Assembly (NCBI RefSeq): GCF_004364335.1
Contig: NZ_SOCR01000015.1
Coordinates: 62,001 to 126,000, forward strand
DNA length: 64,000 nt
Direction: 5' to 3'
Origin: Pseudomonas graminis
GTDB lineage: Bacteria; Pseudomonadota; Gammaproteobacteria; Pseudomonadales; Pseudomonadaceae
Shown piece by piece: positions 36,418-45,876 of the stretch; position 1 is the stretch's first letter; every line of letters begins with the position of its first letter. The notes under the pieces were generated by a model, which saw nothing but the letters and a program-made list of their open reading frames with translations, did not search any database and had not been told where the DNA came from. The position numbers and the translations under genes are program-made.

Positions 36418-38340
36418 TTACACCTTGAAGTGACTGACCAGCATTTGCAGCTGATTGCCCAATCGGGCGAGTTCGACGCTGGAAGCGGCGGTCTCTTCGC
36501 TGGCGGCGGCGGTCTGTTCGGACACGTCGCGCACGTTGACGATGCTGCGGCTGATCTCTTCGGCCACCGAGCTTTGCTGCTCGGCGGCGGCAGCGATCTG
36601 CTGGTTCATCGCCTGAATGTTCGACACCGTCTGGGTAATGCTTTCCAGCGACGTTCCGGCTTTGCGCGTCAGGGCGACCGAGCTGTCAGTTAGGTTGCGG
36701 CTGCTGAGCATGATCTCCGAGACCTGGCGCGTACCGTTTTGCAGCGCGGCGACCAGGCCTTCGATTTCCTCGGTGGATTGCTGGGTGCGTTGCGCCAGGC
36801 CACGGACCTCGTCGGCGACCACGGCAAAACCGCGACCGGCTTCACCGGCACGGGCGGCCTCGATGGCAGCGTTGAGGGCCAGCAGGTTGGTCTGCTCGGC
36901 AACGGCCTTGATCACGTCCATGACCTTGCCGATCTTGTCGCTTTCCTGTTCCAGCACGGACATCGCGTCGGTGGAACGGACCACTTCGTTGGCCAGTTTT
37001 TCGATCTGCACGATCGCTTCGCCCACCACTTTGTCGCCCTCGCGCGCCTGCTTGTCAGCGGCAGAAGCGGCGACCGATGCCTGTTCGGCGTTGCGCGCCA
37101 CCTCGTGAACGGTGGCTGACATTTCGTGCATCGCGGTGGCGACCTGGTCGGTTTCCACTTTCTGGCTATTCACCCCGGCGCTGGTCTGTTCAGTCACGGC
37201 CGACAGCTCTTCAGCGGCGCTGGCGATTTGCGTGACGCTGTCACGGATGCCGCCAATCAATTCGCGCAGCGTGGCGCCCATGCGCTGGATGCCCATTTGC
37301 AGAACGCCCAGTTCATCTTTGCGGGTCACGACCATGTTGTGGGACAAATCGCCAGAGGCGATGCGATCGACCACTGCCAGTGTTTGTTGAAGCGGACGGG
37401 TGATCTGACGGGTAATGATGATTGCCGCCAGCGTGCCGAGAATCAGCGCCAGGAGCGTGCCGGCCAATTGCAGCGTGCGCGCCTGCTGGCTGTCGGCCTG
37501 GCCGAGGGTGATCTGCAAGTCATTCAGTTGCTGGGCCAATTTGACAATGGCGCTTCCTTCCTCGGTCATCTCGGCGCGCGTCGTGTTGATCGTGTCCGTG
37601 GCTGACTTGAATCCCTGCACTGACTGGCGATAGCCGACCAGCGCCGCTTCAAGCTGCTTCAGGCGTTCGGCCTGCGTGTCGCCAAACATGGCGTTGAGCG
37701 GAGCGAGGCCGTCAATGGTGCTGGTCAGCTGGCGCATGGCCGTATCTTCGGTCTTGGCCGAGACGCTGGCGGTGTAGCCGCGCACTTCATAGCGCACCAA
37801 CATCACGTCTTCGCGGGCTTTGATCACCGCCTGATACTGCTCGAAACGGCGTTCGTCAGTGGGATCAAGCTTCATCACGTCGTCACTGATTGCGGCGATC
37901 AGGTCGGCCGCCTTCATCGCGTCAACGCCCATGTCGGTGCGAACCCTGGCGCTCGCCTGATAGGCCTCGCGCATTTTGCTCAATGAGGTCTCATAAGCAG
38001 CGATCTGCTCGCCCAACGCCTTGATGGGCGCGACGTTCAGTGGATTGGTGAAGGTTTTTTGCAGATATTGTTGTTGCGCCTTGAATCCTTCGAGCGCGGT
38101 CTGCACGGTCTGTGCGGCGGCTTCGTCGCCGTTGCTGAGCATGTATTGGAGCCGCGTGATCCGCAGGTCGGTCAGCTTCTGGCTGAGTTTGGTGATGTCA
38201 GCAACGCGGTCGCTGCGGTAGGTCATGTTGCCAAGGCTGTTCCAGCCCACCAGGGCCAGCAGAGCCGTCAATACAAGCACGACGCCGAAACCGAGGGCCA
38301 GCTTCATGTTGACGCTGATGTTTGCAAACCAGCTGTTCAT
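36418..38340 (-). CDS. Methyl-accepting chemotaxis protein with helical bimodular (HBM) sensor
   Basis: A 640-residue chemoreceptor. The first membrane helix is near residues 12-32 (LALGFGVVLVLTALLALVGW). A periplasmic region of about 250 residues, all helical, resembles the HBM domain of McpS, which senses TCA-cycle acids in P. putida. The second membrane helix (LAGTLLALILGTLAAIII) leads into HAMP and the signalling domain with the hairpin tip VADEVRGLAQRTQQST. The ATG at 38340 follows GGAGAG and gives MNSWFANISVNMKL, the McpS-type start; an in-frame start at 38418 adds 26 residues with no support. Ligand unknown. Confidence 0.9.
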   Translation of the reverse strand: MNSWFANISVNMKLALGFGVVLVLTALLALVGWNSLGNMTYRSDRVADITKLSQKLTDLRITRLQYMLSNGDEAAAQTVQTALEGFKAQQQYLQKTFTNPLNVAPIKALGEQIAAYETSLSKMREAYQASARVRTDMGVDAMKAADLIAAISDDVMKLDPTDERRFEQYQAVIKAREDVMLVRYEVRGYTASVSAKTEDTAMRQLTSTIDGLAPLNAMFGDTQAERLKQLEAALVGYRQSVQGFKSATDTINTTRAEMTEEGSAIVKLAQQLNDLQITLGQADSQQARTLQLAGTLLALILGTLAAIIITRQITRPLQQTLAVVDRIASGDLSHNMVVTRKDELGVLQMGIQRMGATLRELIGGIRDSVTQIASAAEELSAVTEQTSAGVNSQKVETDQVATAMHEMSATVHEVARNAEQASVAASAADKQAREGDKVVGEAIVQIEKLANEVVRSTDAMSVLEQESDKIGKVMDVIKAVAEQTNLLALNAAIEAARAGEAGRGFAVVADEVRGLAQRTQQSTEEIEGLVAALQNGTRQVSEIMLSSRNLTDSSVALTRKAGTSLESITQTVSNIQAMNQQIAAAAEQQSSVAEEISRSIVNVRDVSEQTAAASEETAASSVELARLGNQLQMLVSHFKV

Positions 38341-38761
38341 TCCATCTCTCCAGAATCCGTAAATATTTGAAATCGTCAGCTGGAGGGTTTTTGTTATGAA
38401 AACCAGCACAACATTCATGTGTACGAATGCATCGGCAGGTTGGGGAGAATCTGAAACCGATATCAGAATTGTCCGATAGTCGTGTGCGAGGCGGGCTACA
38501 GGGTGGAGAAAACGAGGGGCCCAGAAACAATCAAGCCCGGCAATGGCCGGGCTGGGGGAAGATGCGGGATGTCGATCAGCTCAGGCGGCTGGCACTTGCG
38601 TGGCCCTCGTCAAATGCTGGCGTCAATCTTTTCGCCGTCGTCCGTGTCGGACATGAAATATTTCAACTGTTGATAATTCAGCCAACCCCCTACCGTGTAA
38701 AAAGGCCGCGAGACGTCGCTGCCGCCAAGGGCGTTTTCTCAATCAGGACGGACGTTGGGCC
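38341..38761. other. Divergent spacer between chemoreceptor and acyltransferase
   Basis: About 420 bases without a supportable gene. A GC-rich palindrome AGCCCGGC/GCCGGGCT around 38533-38554 is the only strong structure; it lacks a T run on the + strand. Promoters for both flanking genes must be here. Confidence 0.5.
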
Positions 38762-39937
38762 ATGGGATCAGTTCAGCGATTTACCACGCTAGACAGCTTC
38801 AGAGGTGTTTTCGCCTTGCTGGTGGTGTTCTATCACCTGCATGTCGTGGGCGCTTTCATCGAGCTGCCGTTCTTTCGCAGAGCTGACATCCTCCTCAACT
38901 TCTTCTTCGTGCTGAGCGGTTTTGTCCTGGCCCACTCCTATGGGCTTAAACCGCAGTTCGGCTTCAAGCGTTTCGTCATCTCGCGCCTGTTCCGCCTGTA
39001 CCCGCTGCACGTGGTGATGCTGCTGGCGTTTATCCTCTTCGAAGGGCTGCGCTGGGCGGCCTGGAAGCAAGGCTTCACCCTCAACAACGTGCCGTTCACC
39101 GGGCTGTTCGACCCGTCAGAGATCCTGCCCAATCTGCTGCTGGTGCAAGCCTGGACGACGCTCACCGAAACCATGTCGTTCAACTATCCGTCGTGGAGCA
39201 TCAGCATCGAGTTCTACATCTACATGCTGTTCGGTGCGCTGTGCCTGCTTTCGTTGAGAAGCCGCTTTCTGATGTTTGCCTGTGTGGCTGTCGTTGCATT
39301 CACGATGATCTTCACCGAAAACGAACCGCTGGTCTGGCGCGCAATGCTGGGTCTGTCGTGCTTCTTCGCCGGCAACATTACCTACCTGGCTTACCTGCTG
39401 ATTCGCGACCGATTCGTGCCGGTGCGCTGGCTGATGACGGTGCTCGAAATCGCGCTGACGTACACCACTTACTGGATGGTGATGAACGACTACAGCGACC
39501 GCTCGCCCATTGCCAGCCTGACGTTCTGCGTACTGGTGCTGGTGTTCGCCTTCGAGGCCGGGCTGGTTTCGACTTTTCTGAAAACCGCCGTGTTCAGGGT
39601 GCTGGGCAAGTTGTCGTACTCCATCTACATGACCCACGCTGCGCCGCTCTTTTGCCTGTCCACGGTATTCATCGTGGCGCAGAAGCTCACCGGTCGAGAT
39701 CTGTCGCCAATGATCAATGGTCAGCGTTTCATGGACACCGGTTCAGAACTGGGCAACAACGCGCTGGTGGTCGCAGTGACTCTCTTGGCGATTGGCCTGG
39801 CTGCCCTGGCCCATAAATACATCGAGCTGAAGGGCGTTGAGTGGGGCAAGTGGGTTACCGGAGCATCGAACGGCAAAGCGCCGGTCAAGCAGGGCATCGG
39901 CGGTGGCCTGAAGCCTCAGGTCGATCACGCGGCGTGA
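38762..39937 (+). CDS. Membrane acyltransferase (acyltransferase 3 family)
   Basis: A 391-residue integral membrane protein with about ten hydrophobic segments. Family motifs: LDSFRGVFALLVVFYHLH (catalytic-type His25), then NFFFVLSGFVLAHSYG and FVISRLFRLYPLHVVMLL. These enzymes move acetyl or other acyl groups onto surface glycans or lipids (OafA, NodX group). No glycan gene cluster lies next to it, so the acceptor is unknown. The C-terminal tail is polar. It stands alone between the chemoreceptor and a convergent flavoprotein gene. Confidence 0.88.
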   Translation: MGSVQRFTTLDSFRGVFALLVVFYHLHVVGAFIELPFFRRADILLNFFFVLSGFVLAHSYGLKPQFGFKRFVISRLFRLYPLHVVMLLAFILFEGLRWAAWKQGFTLNNVPFTGLFDPSEILPNLLLVQAWTTLTETMSFNYPSWSISIEFYIYMLFGALCLLSLRSRFLMFACVAVVAFTMIFTENEPLVWRAMLGLSCFFAGNITYLAYLLIRDRFVPVRWLMTVLEIALTYTTYWMVMNDYSDRSPIASLTFCVLVLVFAFEAGLVSTFLKTAVFRVLGKLSYSIYMTHAAPLFCLSTVFIVAQKLTGRDLSPMINGQRFMDTGSELGNNALVVAVTLLAIGLAALAHKYIELKGVEWGKWVTGASNGKAPVKQGIGGGLKPQVDHAA

Positions 39938-39960
39938 ATCCCCAATGGTTGCGCTGAGCC

Positions 39961-41199
39961 TTACTTACGGCGCAACCAGTCAACCATCCCCAACCCTGCC
40001 GCGCGGCCGCTGGCGAAACAGGCTGTGAGCAGATAGCCGCCGGTGGGCGCCTCCCAGTCGAGCATCTCGCCGGCGCAAAAGACGCCGGGCAGCGACGGGA
40101 TCATCAGGTGCTCGTCCAGTGCTTCGAACTTCACTCCGCCTGCCGTGCTGATGGCCTCATCCAGCGGGCGCGGCTGGATCAATGTCAGCGGCAAGGCCTT
40201 GATCGCCAGCGCAAGCAGGGCTGGATCAGCGAACGTTGCTGCGGGGGTGAGCTCACGCAACAGCGCGGCCTTCACGCCGTCGAGGCCCAACTGACTATGC
40301 AGATGCTTGGACATCGAGCGGGAACCGCGGGGTTTGCTCAGGGCCTTTTGCACCTCGGCCACGGGTTTGCCGGGCAGCAAATCAATCTCGACTGTGGCTG
40401 AGCCCGACTGATTGATCGCCTCACGGATCTGCGCGGACAAGGCGTAAACGAGGCTGCCCTCCACACCGGTCTGCGTGACCACGCATTCTCCCAGCCGCAG
40501 GGTTTGCCCCGGCAGGCCCATCGCGATGTTCTTCAGCGGCGCGCCGGCGAACTTGCTGCGCAGCAGTTCGCTCCAGGCCGAGACCTCGAACCCGCAATTG
40601 GCGGCTTGCAGCGGTGCGATTTTGACCCCGCGGTGTTCCAGTAACGGCAACCAGGCACCGTCCGAGCCGAGCCGCGACCAGCTTGCCCCGCCCAACGCCA
40701 ACAGCGTGGCGGCAGGGTTCAAGGCGAGTTCACCTTCGGGACCGGCGATCCGCAAGGTGTCGTCGGCATTCCAGCCCAGCCATCGGTGACGGGTGTGGAT
40801 AACTACGCCGGACTCACGCAGGCGCTTGAGCCAGGCGCGCAGCAGTGGTGCAGCTTTCATGTCGTTAGGGAATACGCGGCCCGAACTGCCGACGAAGGTC
40901 TGGATGCCCAAACCGTGAATCCACTCGCACAGCGCCTGCGCGCCGAAGCTGCGCAGCAGCGGCGCGATCGCCGGGGCGCGTTCGGCGTAGCGGGAAACGA
41001 ACGCAGGTGACGGCTCGGAGTGGGTGATGTTCATACCGCCCACGCCAGCCAGCAGAAACTTGCGCCCGACCGAGGGCATGGCGTCGTAGAGATCCACCTT
41101 GAGCCCCGCCTGGCTTAGCACTTCAGCGGCCATCAGGCCGGCGGGCCCGCCGCCGATGATGACGACTGTCTGGGTGCTAGAGGTGGCGGGTAACGTCAT
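39961..41199 (-). CDS. FAD-dependent oxidoreductase of the HI0933/BaiN-like family
   Basis: A 412-residue flavoprotein. The N-terminal dinucleotide loop is IIGGGPAGLMAAEVLSQAG; the block GRKFLLAGVGGMNITHSE follows, and the C-terminal FAD-contact reads GVFCAGEMLDWEAPTGGYLL. These match the HI0933-like flavoproteins of unknown substrate. I use the start MTLPATSS at 41199; an in-frame start at 41235 adds 12 residues. Its stop lies 23 bases beyond the convergent acyltransferase stop. Confidence 0.87.
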   Translation of the reverse strand: MTLPATSSTQTVVIIGGGPAGLMAAEVLSQAGLKVDLYDAMPSVGRKFLLAGVGGMNITHSEPSPAFVSRYAERAPAIAPLLRSFGAQALCEWIHGLGIQTFVGSSGRVFPNDMKAAPLLRAWLKRLRESGVVIHTRHRWLGWNADDTLRIAGPEGELALNPAATLLALGGASWSRLGSDGAWLPLLEHRGVKIAPLQAANCGFEVSAWSELLRSKFAGAPLKNIAMGLPGQTLRLGECVVTQTGVEGSLVYALSAQIREAINQSGSATVEIDLLPGKPVAEVQKALSKPRGSRSMSKHLHSQLGLDGVKAALLRELTPAATFADPALLALAIKALPLTLIQPRPLDEAISTAGGVKFEALDEHLMIPSLPGVFCAGEMLDWEAPTGGYLLTACFASGRAAGLGMVDWLRRK

Positions 41200-41390
41200 G
41201 GCTGAGCGAACACTGGCGGGGTGAGGGGCGCGCATTCTACGCGAGCTTCGTGAAACGCGGCCAGCCTGTGGAAAACTTTCTGGTTAAAAAACGTACAGTG
41301 TCCGCCAACCCCATTGCTGTCAGGGGATCGTGGCCTTGCGCTCAGGTTATCCACAGGCCGTTCCACAGGGGATGTGGGTAAGTGCTGTCA

Positions 41391-42311
41391 TCATTCAAGC
41401 CCGCGCTCCGCCCACACTCGTTGCGCACTGTGGTGGAGAATACCGTGTCGCCGGGCGAGCGCTTCCCGGTCCTTGCTGTAGCCACCGCCAATCACGCCCA
41501 TCACCGGAATGTCCCGGCCCAGGCAGTGGCGCATGACCGCTTCGTCACGGCGGGCCACACCCGCGTCGGTCAGCTGCAAATACCCCAACGCATCATCCTT
41601 GTGTACATCCACGCCGGCGTCGTACAGCACCAGATCAGGCTGATACAGCGGCAGCAGGTAATTGAGCGTGTCGTCGACCACCTTCAGGTAATCGTCATCA
41701 CCCATGCCCATTGGCAGGGGGATGTCCCAGTCACTCTGGGCCTTGCGCGCGGGGAAGTTTTTTTCGCAGTGCAGCGACACGGTGATCGCGTCATCGGTTT
41801 GTTCGAGAATCCGCGCGGTGCCGTCGCCCTGATGCACGTCGCAATCGAAAATCAGCACCCGGTCAACCCTTCCGCTTTGCAGCAGGTACTGACTGATGAT
41901 CGCCAGGTCATTGAAGATGCAGAACCCGGCCGGGTAATCGTAATGCGCATGATGGGTGCCGCCCGCCAGGTGACAGGCCAGTCCGTGTTGCAGCGCCAGT
42001 TCCGCCGTCAGCAACGAGCCACCTACCGCGCGTACCGTACGTCGGGCCAGATCCTCGGTCCACGGCAGGCCAAGGCGACGTTGATCTTCCCGCGACAGTG
42101 CGCCTTCCATATAACGGCTGATGTAACCGGGATCATGGGCCAACGTGAGGATGTCCGTTGGGCAGACCTGCGGGCGAAACAATTGAGCATCTGATGTCAG
42201 GCCGGTGTCGATAAGGTGATCGCGCAGAAGCCGGAACTTGTCCATGGGGAAGCGATGGTCGGACGGAAAGTCCGGGCTGTAGTCTTCGTGATAAACAAGG
42301 GGCAGGGGCAT
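41391..42311 (-). CDS. Histone deacetylase-like (acetyl-polyamine/acetoin-type) amidohydrolase
   Basis: A 306-residue zinc hydrolase of the arginase/deacetylase fold. The active site shows the tandem histidines in GGTHHAHYDYPAGFC, zinc ligands in IFDCDVHQGDGTA, and a further Asp in YDAGVDVHKDD. Bacterial members deacetylate polyamines or related small molecules. The ATG at 42311 gives the family start MPLPLVYHEDYSPDFP; upstream in-frame codons to 42461 are probably untranslated. It diverges from the GNAT gene at 42439. Confidence 0.9.
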   Translation of the reverse strand: MPLPLVYHEDYSPDFPSDHRFPMDKFRLLRDHLIDTGLTSDAQLFRPQVCPTDILTLAHDPGYISRYMEGALSREDQRRLGLPWTEDLARRTVRAVGGSLLTAELALQHGLACHLAGGTHHAHYDYPAGFCIFNDLAIISQYLLQSGRVDRVLIFDCDVHQGDGTARILEQTDDAITVSLHCEKNFPARKAQSDWDIPLPMGMGDDDYLKVVDDTLNYLLPLYQPDLVLYDAGVDVHKDDALGYLQLTDAGVARRDEAVMRHCLGRDIPVMGVIGGGYSKDREALARRHGILHHSAQRVWAERGLE

Positions 42312-42438
42312 GGTGTGCACGCGTCTGGTTCGAAGGGGAATCTTGCCAGTTATGACGACCACCGCACAGCGGTTTGCCTGAGCGGGAAGATCGTCGGCCG
42401 GTAGGGAATTTGAAAGCCGAGGCACAGGGAGACGATCG

Positions 42439-43002
42439 ATGGAGCCGATTCTTGAGCTCAACAGCGCACGCTTGTTGATGCGTCAATGGCGAGATGATGA
42501 TTTGCCGGCCTTCGCGCAGATGTGCGCCGATCCACAAGTGATGCGCTACTTTCCGCAGCCCTTGAGCCGTATGGAAAGCGCCAAGCTGATCGGCCGCGTG
42601 CGCGGGCATTTTGCCGAGTACGGCTTTGGGTTCTGGGCCCTTGAGCGCAAGGACACCGGCGAATTCATCGGTTTTACCGGCTTGAGCGTGGTGGGCTTCG
42701 AAGCGGGATTCACGCCTGCCGTGGAAATAGGCTGGCGCCTGGCCCGCGAGCATTGGGGCCTGGGGTACGCCAGCGAAGCCGCGTGGACAGTCCTCGGCTG
42801 CGGTTTCGAGCACCTGGATCTGGATGAAATCGTGGCGTTTGCGGCGGTCAACAATCTGCCCTCGCAGAAGGTCATGCAGGCCATCGGCATGCGCAACGAT
42901 CCGGCTGACAATTTCGATCATCCTAAATTGCCCGACGGCCATCCACTCAGGCCCCACGTGTTGTATCGCATCAACCGACAAGGCTGGCTGGCAACCCTGT
43001 GA
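42439..43002 (+). CDS. GNAT-family N-acetyltransferase (RimJ/RimL type)
   Basis: A 187-residue acetyltransferase. The start ELNSARLLMRQWRDDDLPAF and the pair IGWRLAREHWGLGYASEAA (acetyl-CoA loop) and VNNLPSQKVMQAIGM mark the RimJ/RimL subgroup. Such proteins acetylate ribosomal proteins, amino acids or small compounds. Divergent from the deacetylase-like gene, which invites but does not prove an acetylation/deacetylation link. Confidence 0.88.
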   Translation: MEPILELNSARLLMRQWRDDDLPAFAQMCADPQVMRYFPQPLSRMESAKLIGRVRGHFAEYGFGFWALERKDTGEFIGFTGLSVVGFEAGFTPAVEIGWRLAREHWGLGYASEAAWTVLGCGFEHLDLDEIVAFAAVNNLPSQKVMQAIGMRNDPADNFDHPKLPDGHPLRPHVLYRINRQGWLATL

Positions 43003-43130
43003 TTCGCTGCGGGAATCAGGCTACAAACCTCTGTATCATTTCGTCCCACTTCCATCTGCGCCGACCTTCGGCGCCCATGGCCTGATTGATGTGATGACGG
43101 TCGACGAGACGACCGTGTGAGGAACGCTGA

Positions 43131-44000
43131 ATGAGTCACGTGCTGGATGATCTGGTGTCGCTGTTGAGCCTGGAGCCGATCGAAGAAAACCTCTTTCGCG
43201 GACGCAGCCAGGACCTTGGCTTTCGCCAGCTGTTTGGCGGTCAGGTGCTGGGTCAGTCGCTGTCGGCGGCGAGCAAGACGGTCGAAGACGCGCGCCATGT
43301 GCATTCACTGCATGGCTATTTCCTGCGACCCGGCGATGCGCACCTGCCGGTGGTGTATCAGGTTGATCGGGTCCGTGATGGCGGCAGTTTCAGCACGCGC
43401 CGGGTGACGGCCATCCAGAAGGGGCAGCCGATCTTCACCTGCAGCGCCTCGTTTCAGTACGACGAGGAGGGCTTCGAGCACCAGACTCAAATGCCACAAG
43501 TAGTCGGTCCGGAAAGCCTGCCGTCGGAGCTTGAACTGATGCGCCAGCGTGAACAGCTGATTCCGGAACACATGAAGGACAAGCTGCTGTGCCCCAAGCC
43601 CATCGAATTCCGGCCGGTCACGGAGTCTGATCCCTACAACCCGAAGCCGGCGGATCCGGTGAAATACGTGTGGTTTCGCGCCGACGGCACGCTGCCCGAC
43701 ATCCCCGCGTTGCACCGCTACATGCTCGCCTACGCGTCGGATTTCAATCTGCTGACCACGTCATTGCTGCCCCACGGCAAGACGGTCTGGCAGAAAGACA
43801 TGCAGATCGCCAGCCTCGATCACTCGCTGTGGTTCCATGGCGAACTTCGCGCTGACGACTGGCTGCTTTACGCCATGGACAGCCCATGGGCCGGCAACTC
43901 CCGTGGGTTTTCCCGTGGGAGCGTGTTCAACCGCGCAGGGAAACTCGTTGCTTCGGTCAGTCAGGAAGGTTTGATTCGCCACCGCAAGGACTGGTCATGA
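43131..44000 (+). CDS. tesB: Acyl-CoA thioesterase II
   Basis: A 289-residue double-hotdog thioesterase that hydrolyses acyl-CoA. Family blocks: LFRGRSQDLGFRQLFGGQVLGQS near the start, HSLHGYFLRPGD (about residue 63), and the second-half LDHSLWFHGELRADDWLLY with AGNSRGFSRGSVFNRAGKL. Length fits TesB. A TGAGGAA site precedes the ATG. It overlaps the HAD phosphatase gene by four bases (ATGA). Confidence 0.95.
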   Translation: MSHVLDDLVSLLSLEPIEENLFRGRSQDLGFRQLFGGQVLGQSLSAASKTVEDARHVHSLHGYFLRPGDAHLPVVYQVDRVRDGGSFSTRRVTAIQKGQPIFTCSASFQYDEEGFEHQTQMPQVVGPESLPSELELMRQREQLIPEHMKDKLLCPKPIEFRPVTESDPYNPKPADPVKYVWFRADGTLPDIPALHRYMLAYASDFNLLTTSLLPHGKTVWQKDMQIASLDHSLWFHGELRADDWLLYAMDSPWAGNSRGFSRGSVFNRAGKLVASVSQEGLIRHRKDWS

Positions 44001-44596
44001 GCCTCACACAGGTACGCCACTGGGTATTTGACATGGACGGCACGCTGACCGTCGCTGCCCATGATTTTCCGGCGATCAAGCGTGCGCTGGATATCCCCCA
44101 GGAGGACGACATTCTCGGGCATCTCGCTGCGCTGCCTGCCGATGTGGCGGCGGCGAAACACGCCTGGCTGCTGGAGCACGAGCGCGCATTGGCGATTGAG
44201 TCCAAACCCGCGGCGGGGGCTGTCGAGTTGGTGAGGGAGCTGGCGGGGCGGGGTTATCGTCTCGGTATTCTGACCCGCAACGCGCGGGAGCTTGCCCACG
44301 TGACACTGGACGCCATCGGCATCGCCGACTGCTTTGCGGTGGACGACGTGCTCGGTCGTGACGAAGCGGCGCCGAAACCCGATCCGGGTGGCCTGCTGAA
44401 ACTGGCGCACGCGTGGAATGTGCAGCCTTCGGAAATGGTGATGGTGGGTGACTATCAGTTCGACCTGGCCTGTGGTCGAGCGGCCGGCACTCAGACCGTG
44501 TTGGTCAACCTGCCGGATAACCCGTGGCCGGAACTGACCGACTGGCATGCTGAAGACTGCGTGGCGTTACGGGCGCTGATTGGCGCAAAGAGATGA
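43997..44596 (+). CDS. HAD-family phosphatase (phosphoglycolate phosphatase-like)
   Basis: A 199-residue hydrolase. Nucleophile motif VFDMDGTLT (Asp10/Asp12 region), motif II LGILTRNA, and motif III/IV PKPDPGGLL with MVMVGDYQFDLACG are all present, with a small helical cap. The ATG at 43997 overlaps the tesB stop and suggests translational coupling; a longer in-frame form inside tesB is unlikely. Substrate unknown. Confidence 0.9.
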   Translation: MSLTQVRHWVFDMDGTLTVAAHDFPAIKRALDIPQEDDILGHLAALPADVAAAKHAWLLEHERALAIESKPAAGAVELVRELAGRGYRLGILTRNARELAHVTLDAIGIADCFAVDDVLGRDEAAPKPDPGGLLKLAHAWNVQPSEMVMVGDYQFDLACGRAAGTQTVLVNLPDNPWPELTDWHAEDCVALRALIGAKR

Positions 44597-44614
44597 TGCG
44601 GCGGCGTTCAAATA

Positions 44615-44864
44615 GTAGGACCGGCTTCAGCCGGGAAGGCGTCCGTCAATTCGCACAAAATTGGTGGTGTTCACAGCGGCCTCTTCCCGGCTAAAGCCGG
44701 TCCCACTGACGGATTGCGTTTGAATAGTAGGACCGGCTTTAGCCGGGAAGGCGTCCGTCAATTCACCACAAATTGATGGCGCACATGCTGGCCTCTTCCC
44801 GGCTAAAGCCGGTCCTACGTAGTGCCGCGTCTAGGCAGTGGGACCGGCTTCAGCCGGGACCTAC
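44615..44864. repeat. Tandem REP-type array, family D (two full pairs and one half)
   Basis: The arm GTAGGACCGGCTTTAGCC (with one T/C variant) and its inverted copy form full pairs at 44615-44706 and 44727-44818, whose centres are also alike, including GGCGTCCGTCAATTC. A single arm follows at 44838-44864. The array fills the convergent gap between the HAD gene and the hydrolase gene. Another arm of this family lies at 52655. Confidence 0.92.
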
Positions 44865-44882
44865 AGCAACCGTTAACCGACA

Positions 44883-45872
44883 TCAATTCGCCTTGAACAA
44901 CGCCGTCTGCCCTTCAGGTGACGTGAAGATCCCGTCGCCGTTATGCCCGACGTTTTTAACTTCCACCAGGCGCTGATTCAACCCTTCCGGATGACGCTTG
45001 GTCAGGTAATCGAAGTAGTTGTGACCACGGGCCAGACGCTGAGGCCCCTGGGCTTCGGCGCCACAATCCTTGTCCAGCGCCGGGTGTTCGGGATCGGTGT
45101 CCAGTTCGCCCAGCAGATAAGTAATGTCCCGCTTCACGTACGCAGCCTCCAGCTCGGCCGGTGTTTCCTTGCCGGCATAGGCTGGCAGCTTGTTCAGACC
45201 GTACTTCCAGGTGTCGAAGGTCGGGCAGCTCGCCGCATCAGCCGGCACCGGCCGAGTCGCGTCGAAATAGGCGTAAGAGGATGGATTGGCGATCACGTAA
45301 CGCAGCTTGATGCCTTCCTTCTTCAGCAAGGCGTCTTCCTTGCCACCGATCATCGCGTAGCGCTGCACCACTTGGGCACCGCCGGAATGGCCAGCAATCA
45401 CGATCTCCTTGAGGTTGGGGAACAGCTTGCTGTCGCTCAGACGCTTGAGGATGTGATCGATGACCACGAAGGAACTGACCGGCTTGGGGCCCAACGACTT
45501 CTCGCCAGCCATCCAGTCATTGGCGTGCCAGCGCAGTACCGACTCGGGCAGGCGGTGCTCTGCGATGTCCTTTTCGTCGAGAAACTGCGGCGCGATCAGC
45601 AGCGTTTTCGAGCGCTGCCTCGACTGGTTGGCTGCGCGCTCGACACTGCGCAGGTAGGTTTGCGCGTTGCGCAGCCGACCGTGAAAAACAATGACCACCC
45701 GCTGGACCTGCGGGCTGGGACGGACCCAGCTCTGGCTCAGGCCAAGCGTGGCCTGGGTCGTCCCGTTGATCTGCAGCCGGTCGGGGCTGATGGATTTGAC
45801 CGCCTGATCCGCCGCATGAGCATTGAGGCTCATCAGGGTGCCCAACAACAGGATCGAAAGCGGTTTCATCAT
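44883..45872 (-). CDS. Exported alpha/beta hydrolase
   Basis: A 329-residue protein. MMKPLSILLLGTLMSLNAHA is a signal peptide, cut likely after AHA. The mature part shows an alpha/beta hydrolase with a nucleophile elbow GHSGG in KEIVIAGHSGGAQVV, preceded by VVIVFHGRLRNAQTYL. Acid and histidine are plausible near ELDTDPEH and the C-terminal VKNVGHNGDGIF. The chosen start at 45872 is backed by the signal peptide; in-frame codons to 46031 lie inside the neighbouring gene. It starts 4 bases after the metallopeptidase stop, so the two are cotranscribed. Substrate unknown. Confidence 0.8.
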   Translation of the reverse strand: MMKPLSILLLGTLMSLNAHAADQAVKSISPDRLQINGTTQATLGLSQSWVRPSPQVQRVVIVFHGRLRNAQTYLRSVERAANQSRQRSKTLLIAPQFLDEKDIAEHRLPESVLRWHANDWMAGEKSLGPKPVSSFVVIDHILKRLSDSKLFPNLKEIVIAGHSGGAQVVQRYAMIGGKEDALLKKEGIKLRYVIANPSSYAYFDATRPVPADAASCPTFDTWKYGLNKLPAYAGKETPAELEAAYVKRDITYLLGELDTDPEHPALDKDCGAEAQGPQRLARGHNYFDYLTKRHPEGLNQRLVEVKNVGHNGDGIFTSPEGQTALFKAN

Positions 45873-45876
45873 GTGA

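Noticed and set aside
40794..41355. Two perfect DnaA boxes (TTATCCACA and its complement) 550 bases apart
   Set aside because: One is inside a coding region and no AT-rich unwinding element or origin gene is nearby. Single boxes are expected by chance.
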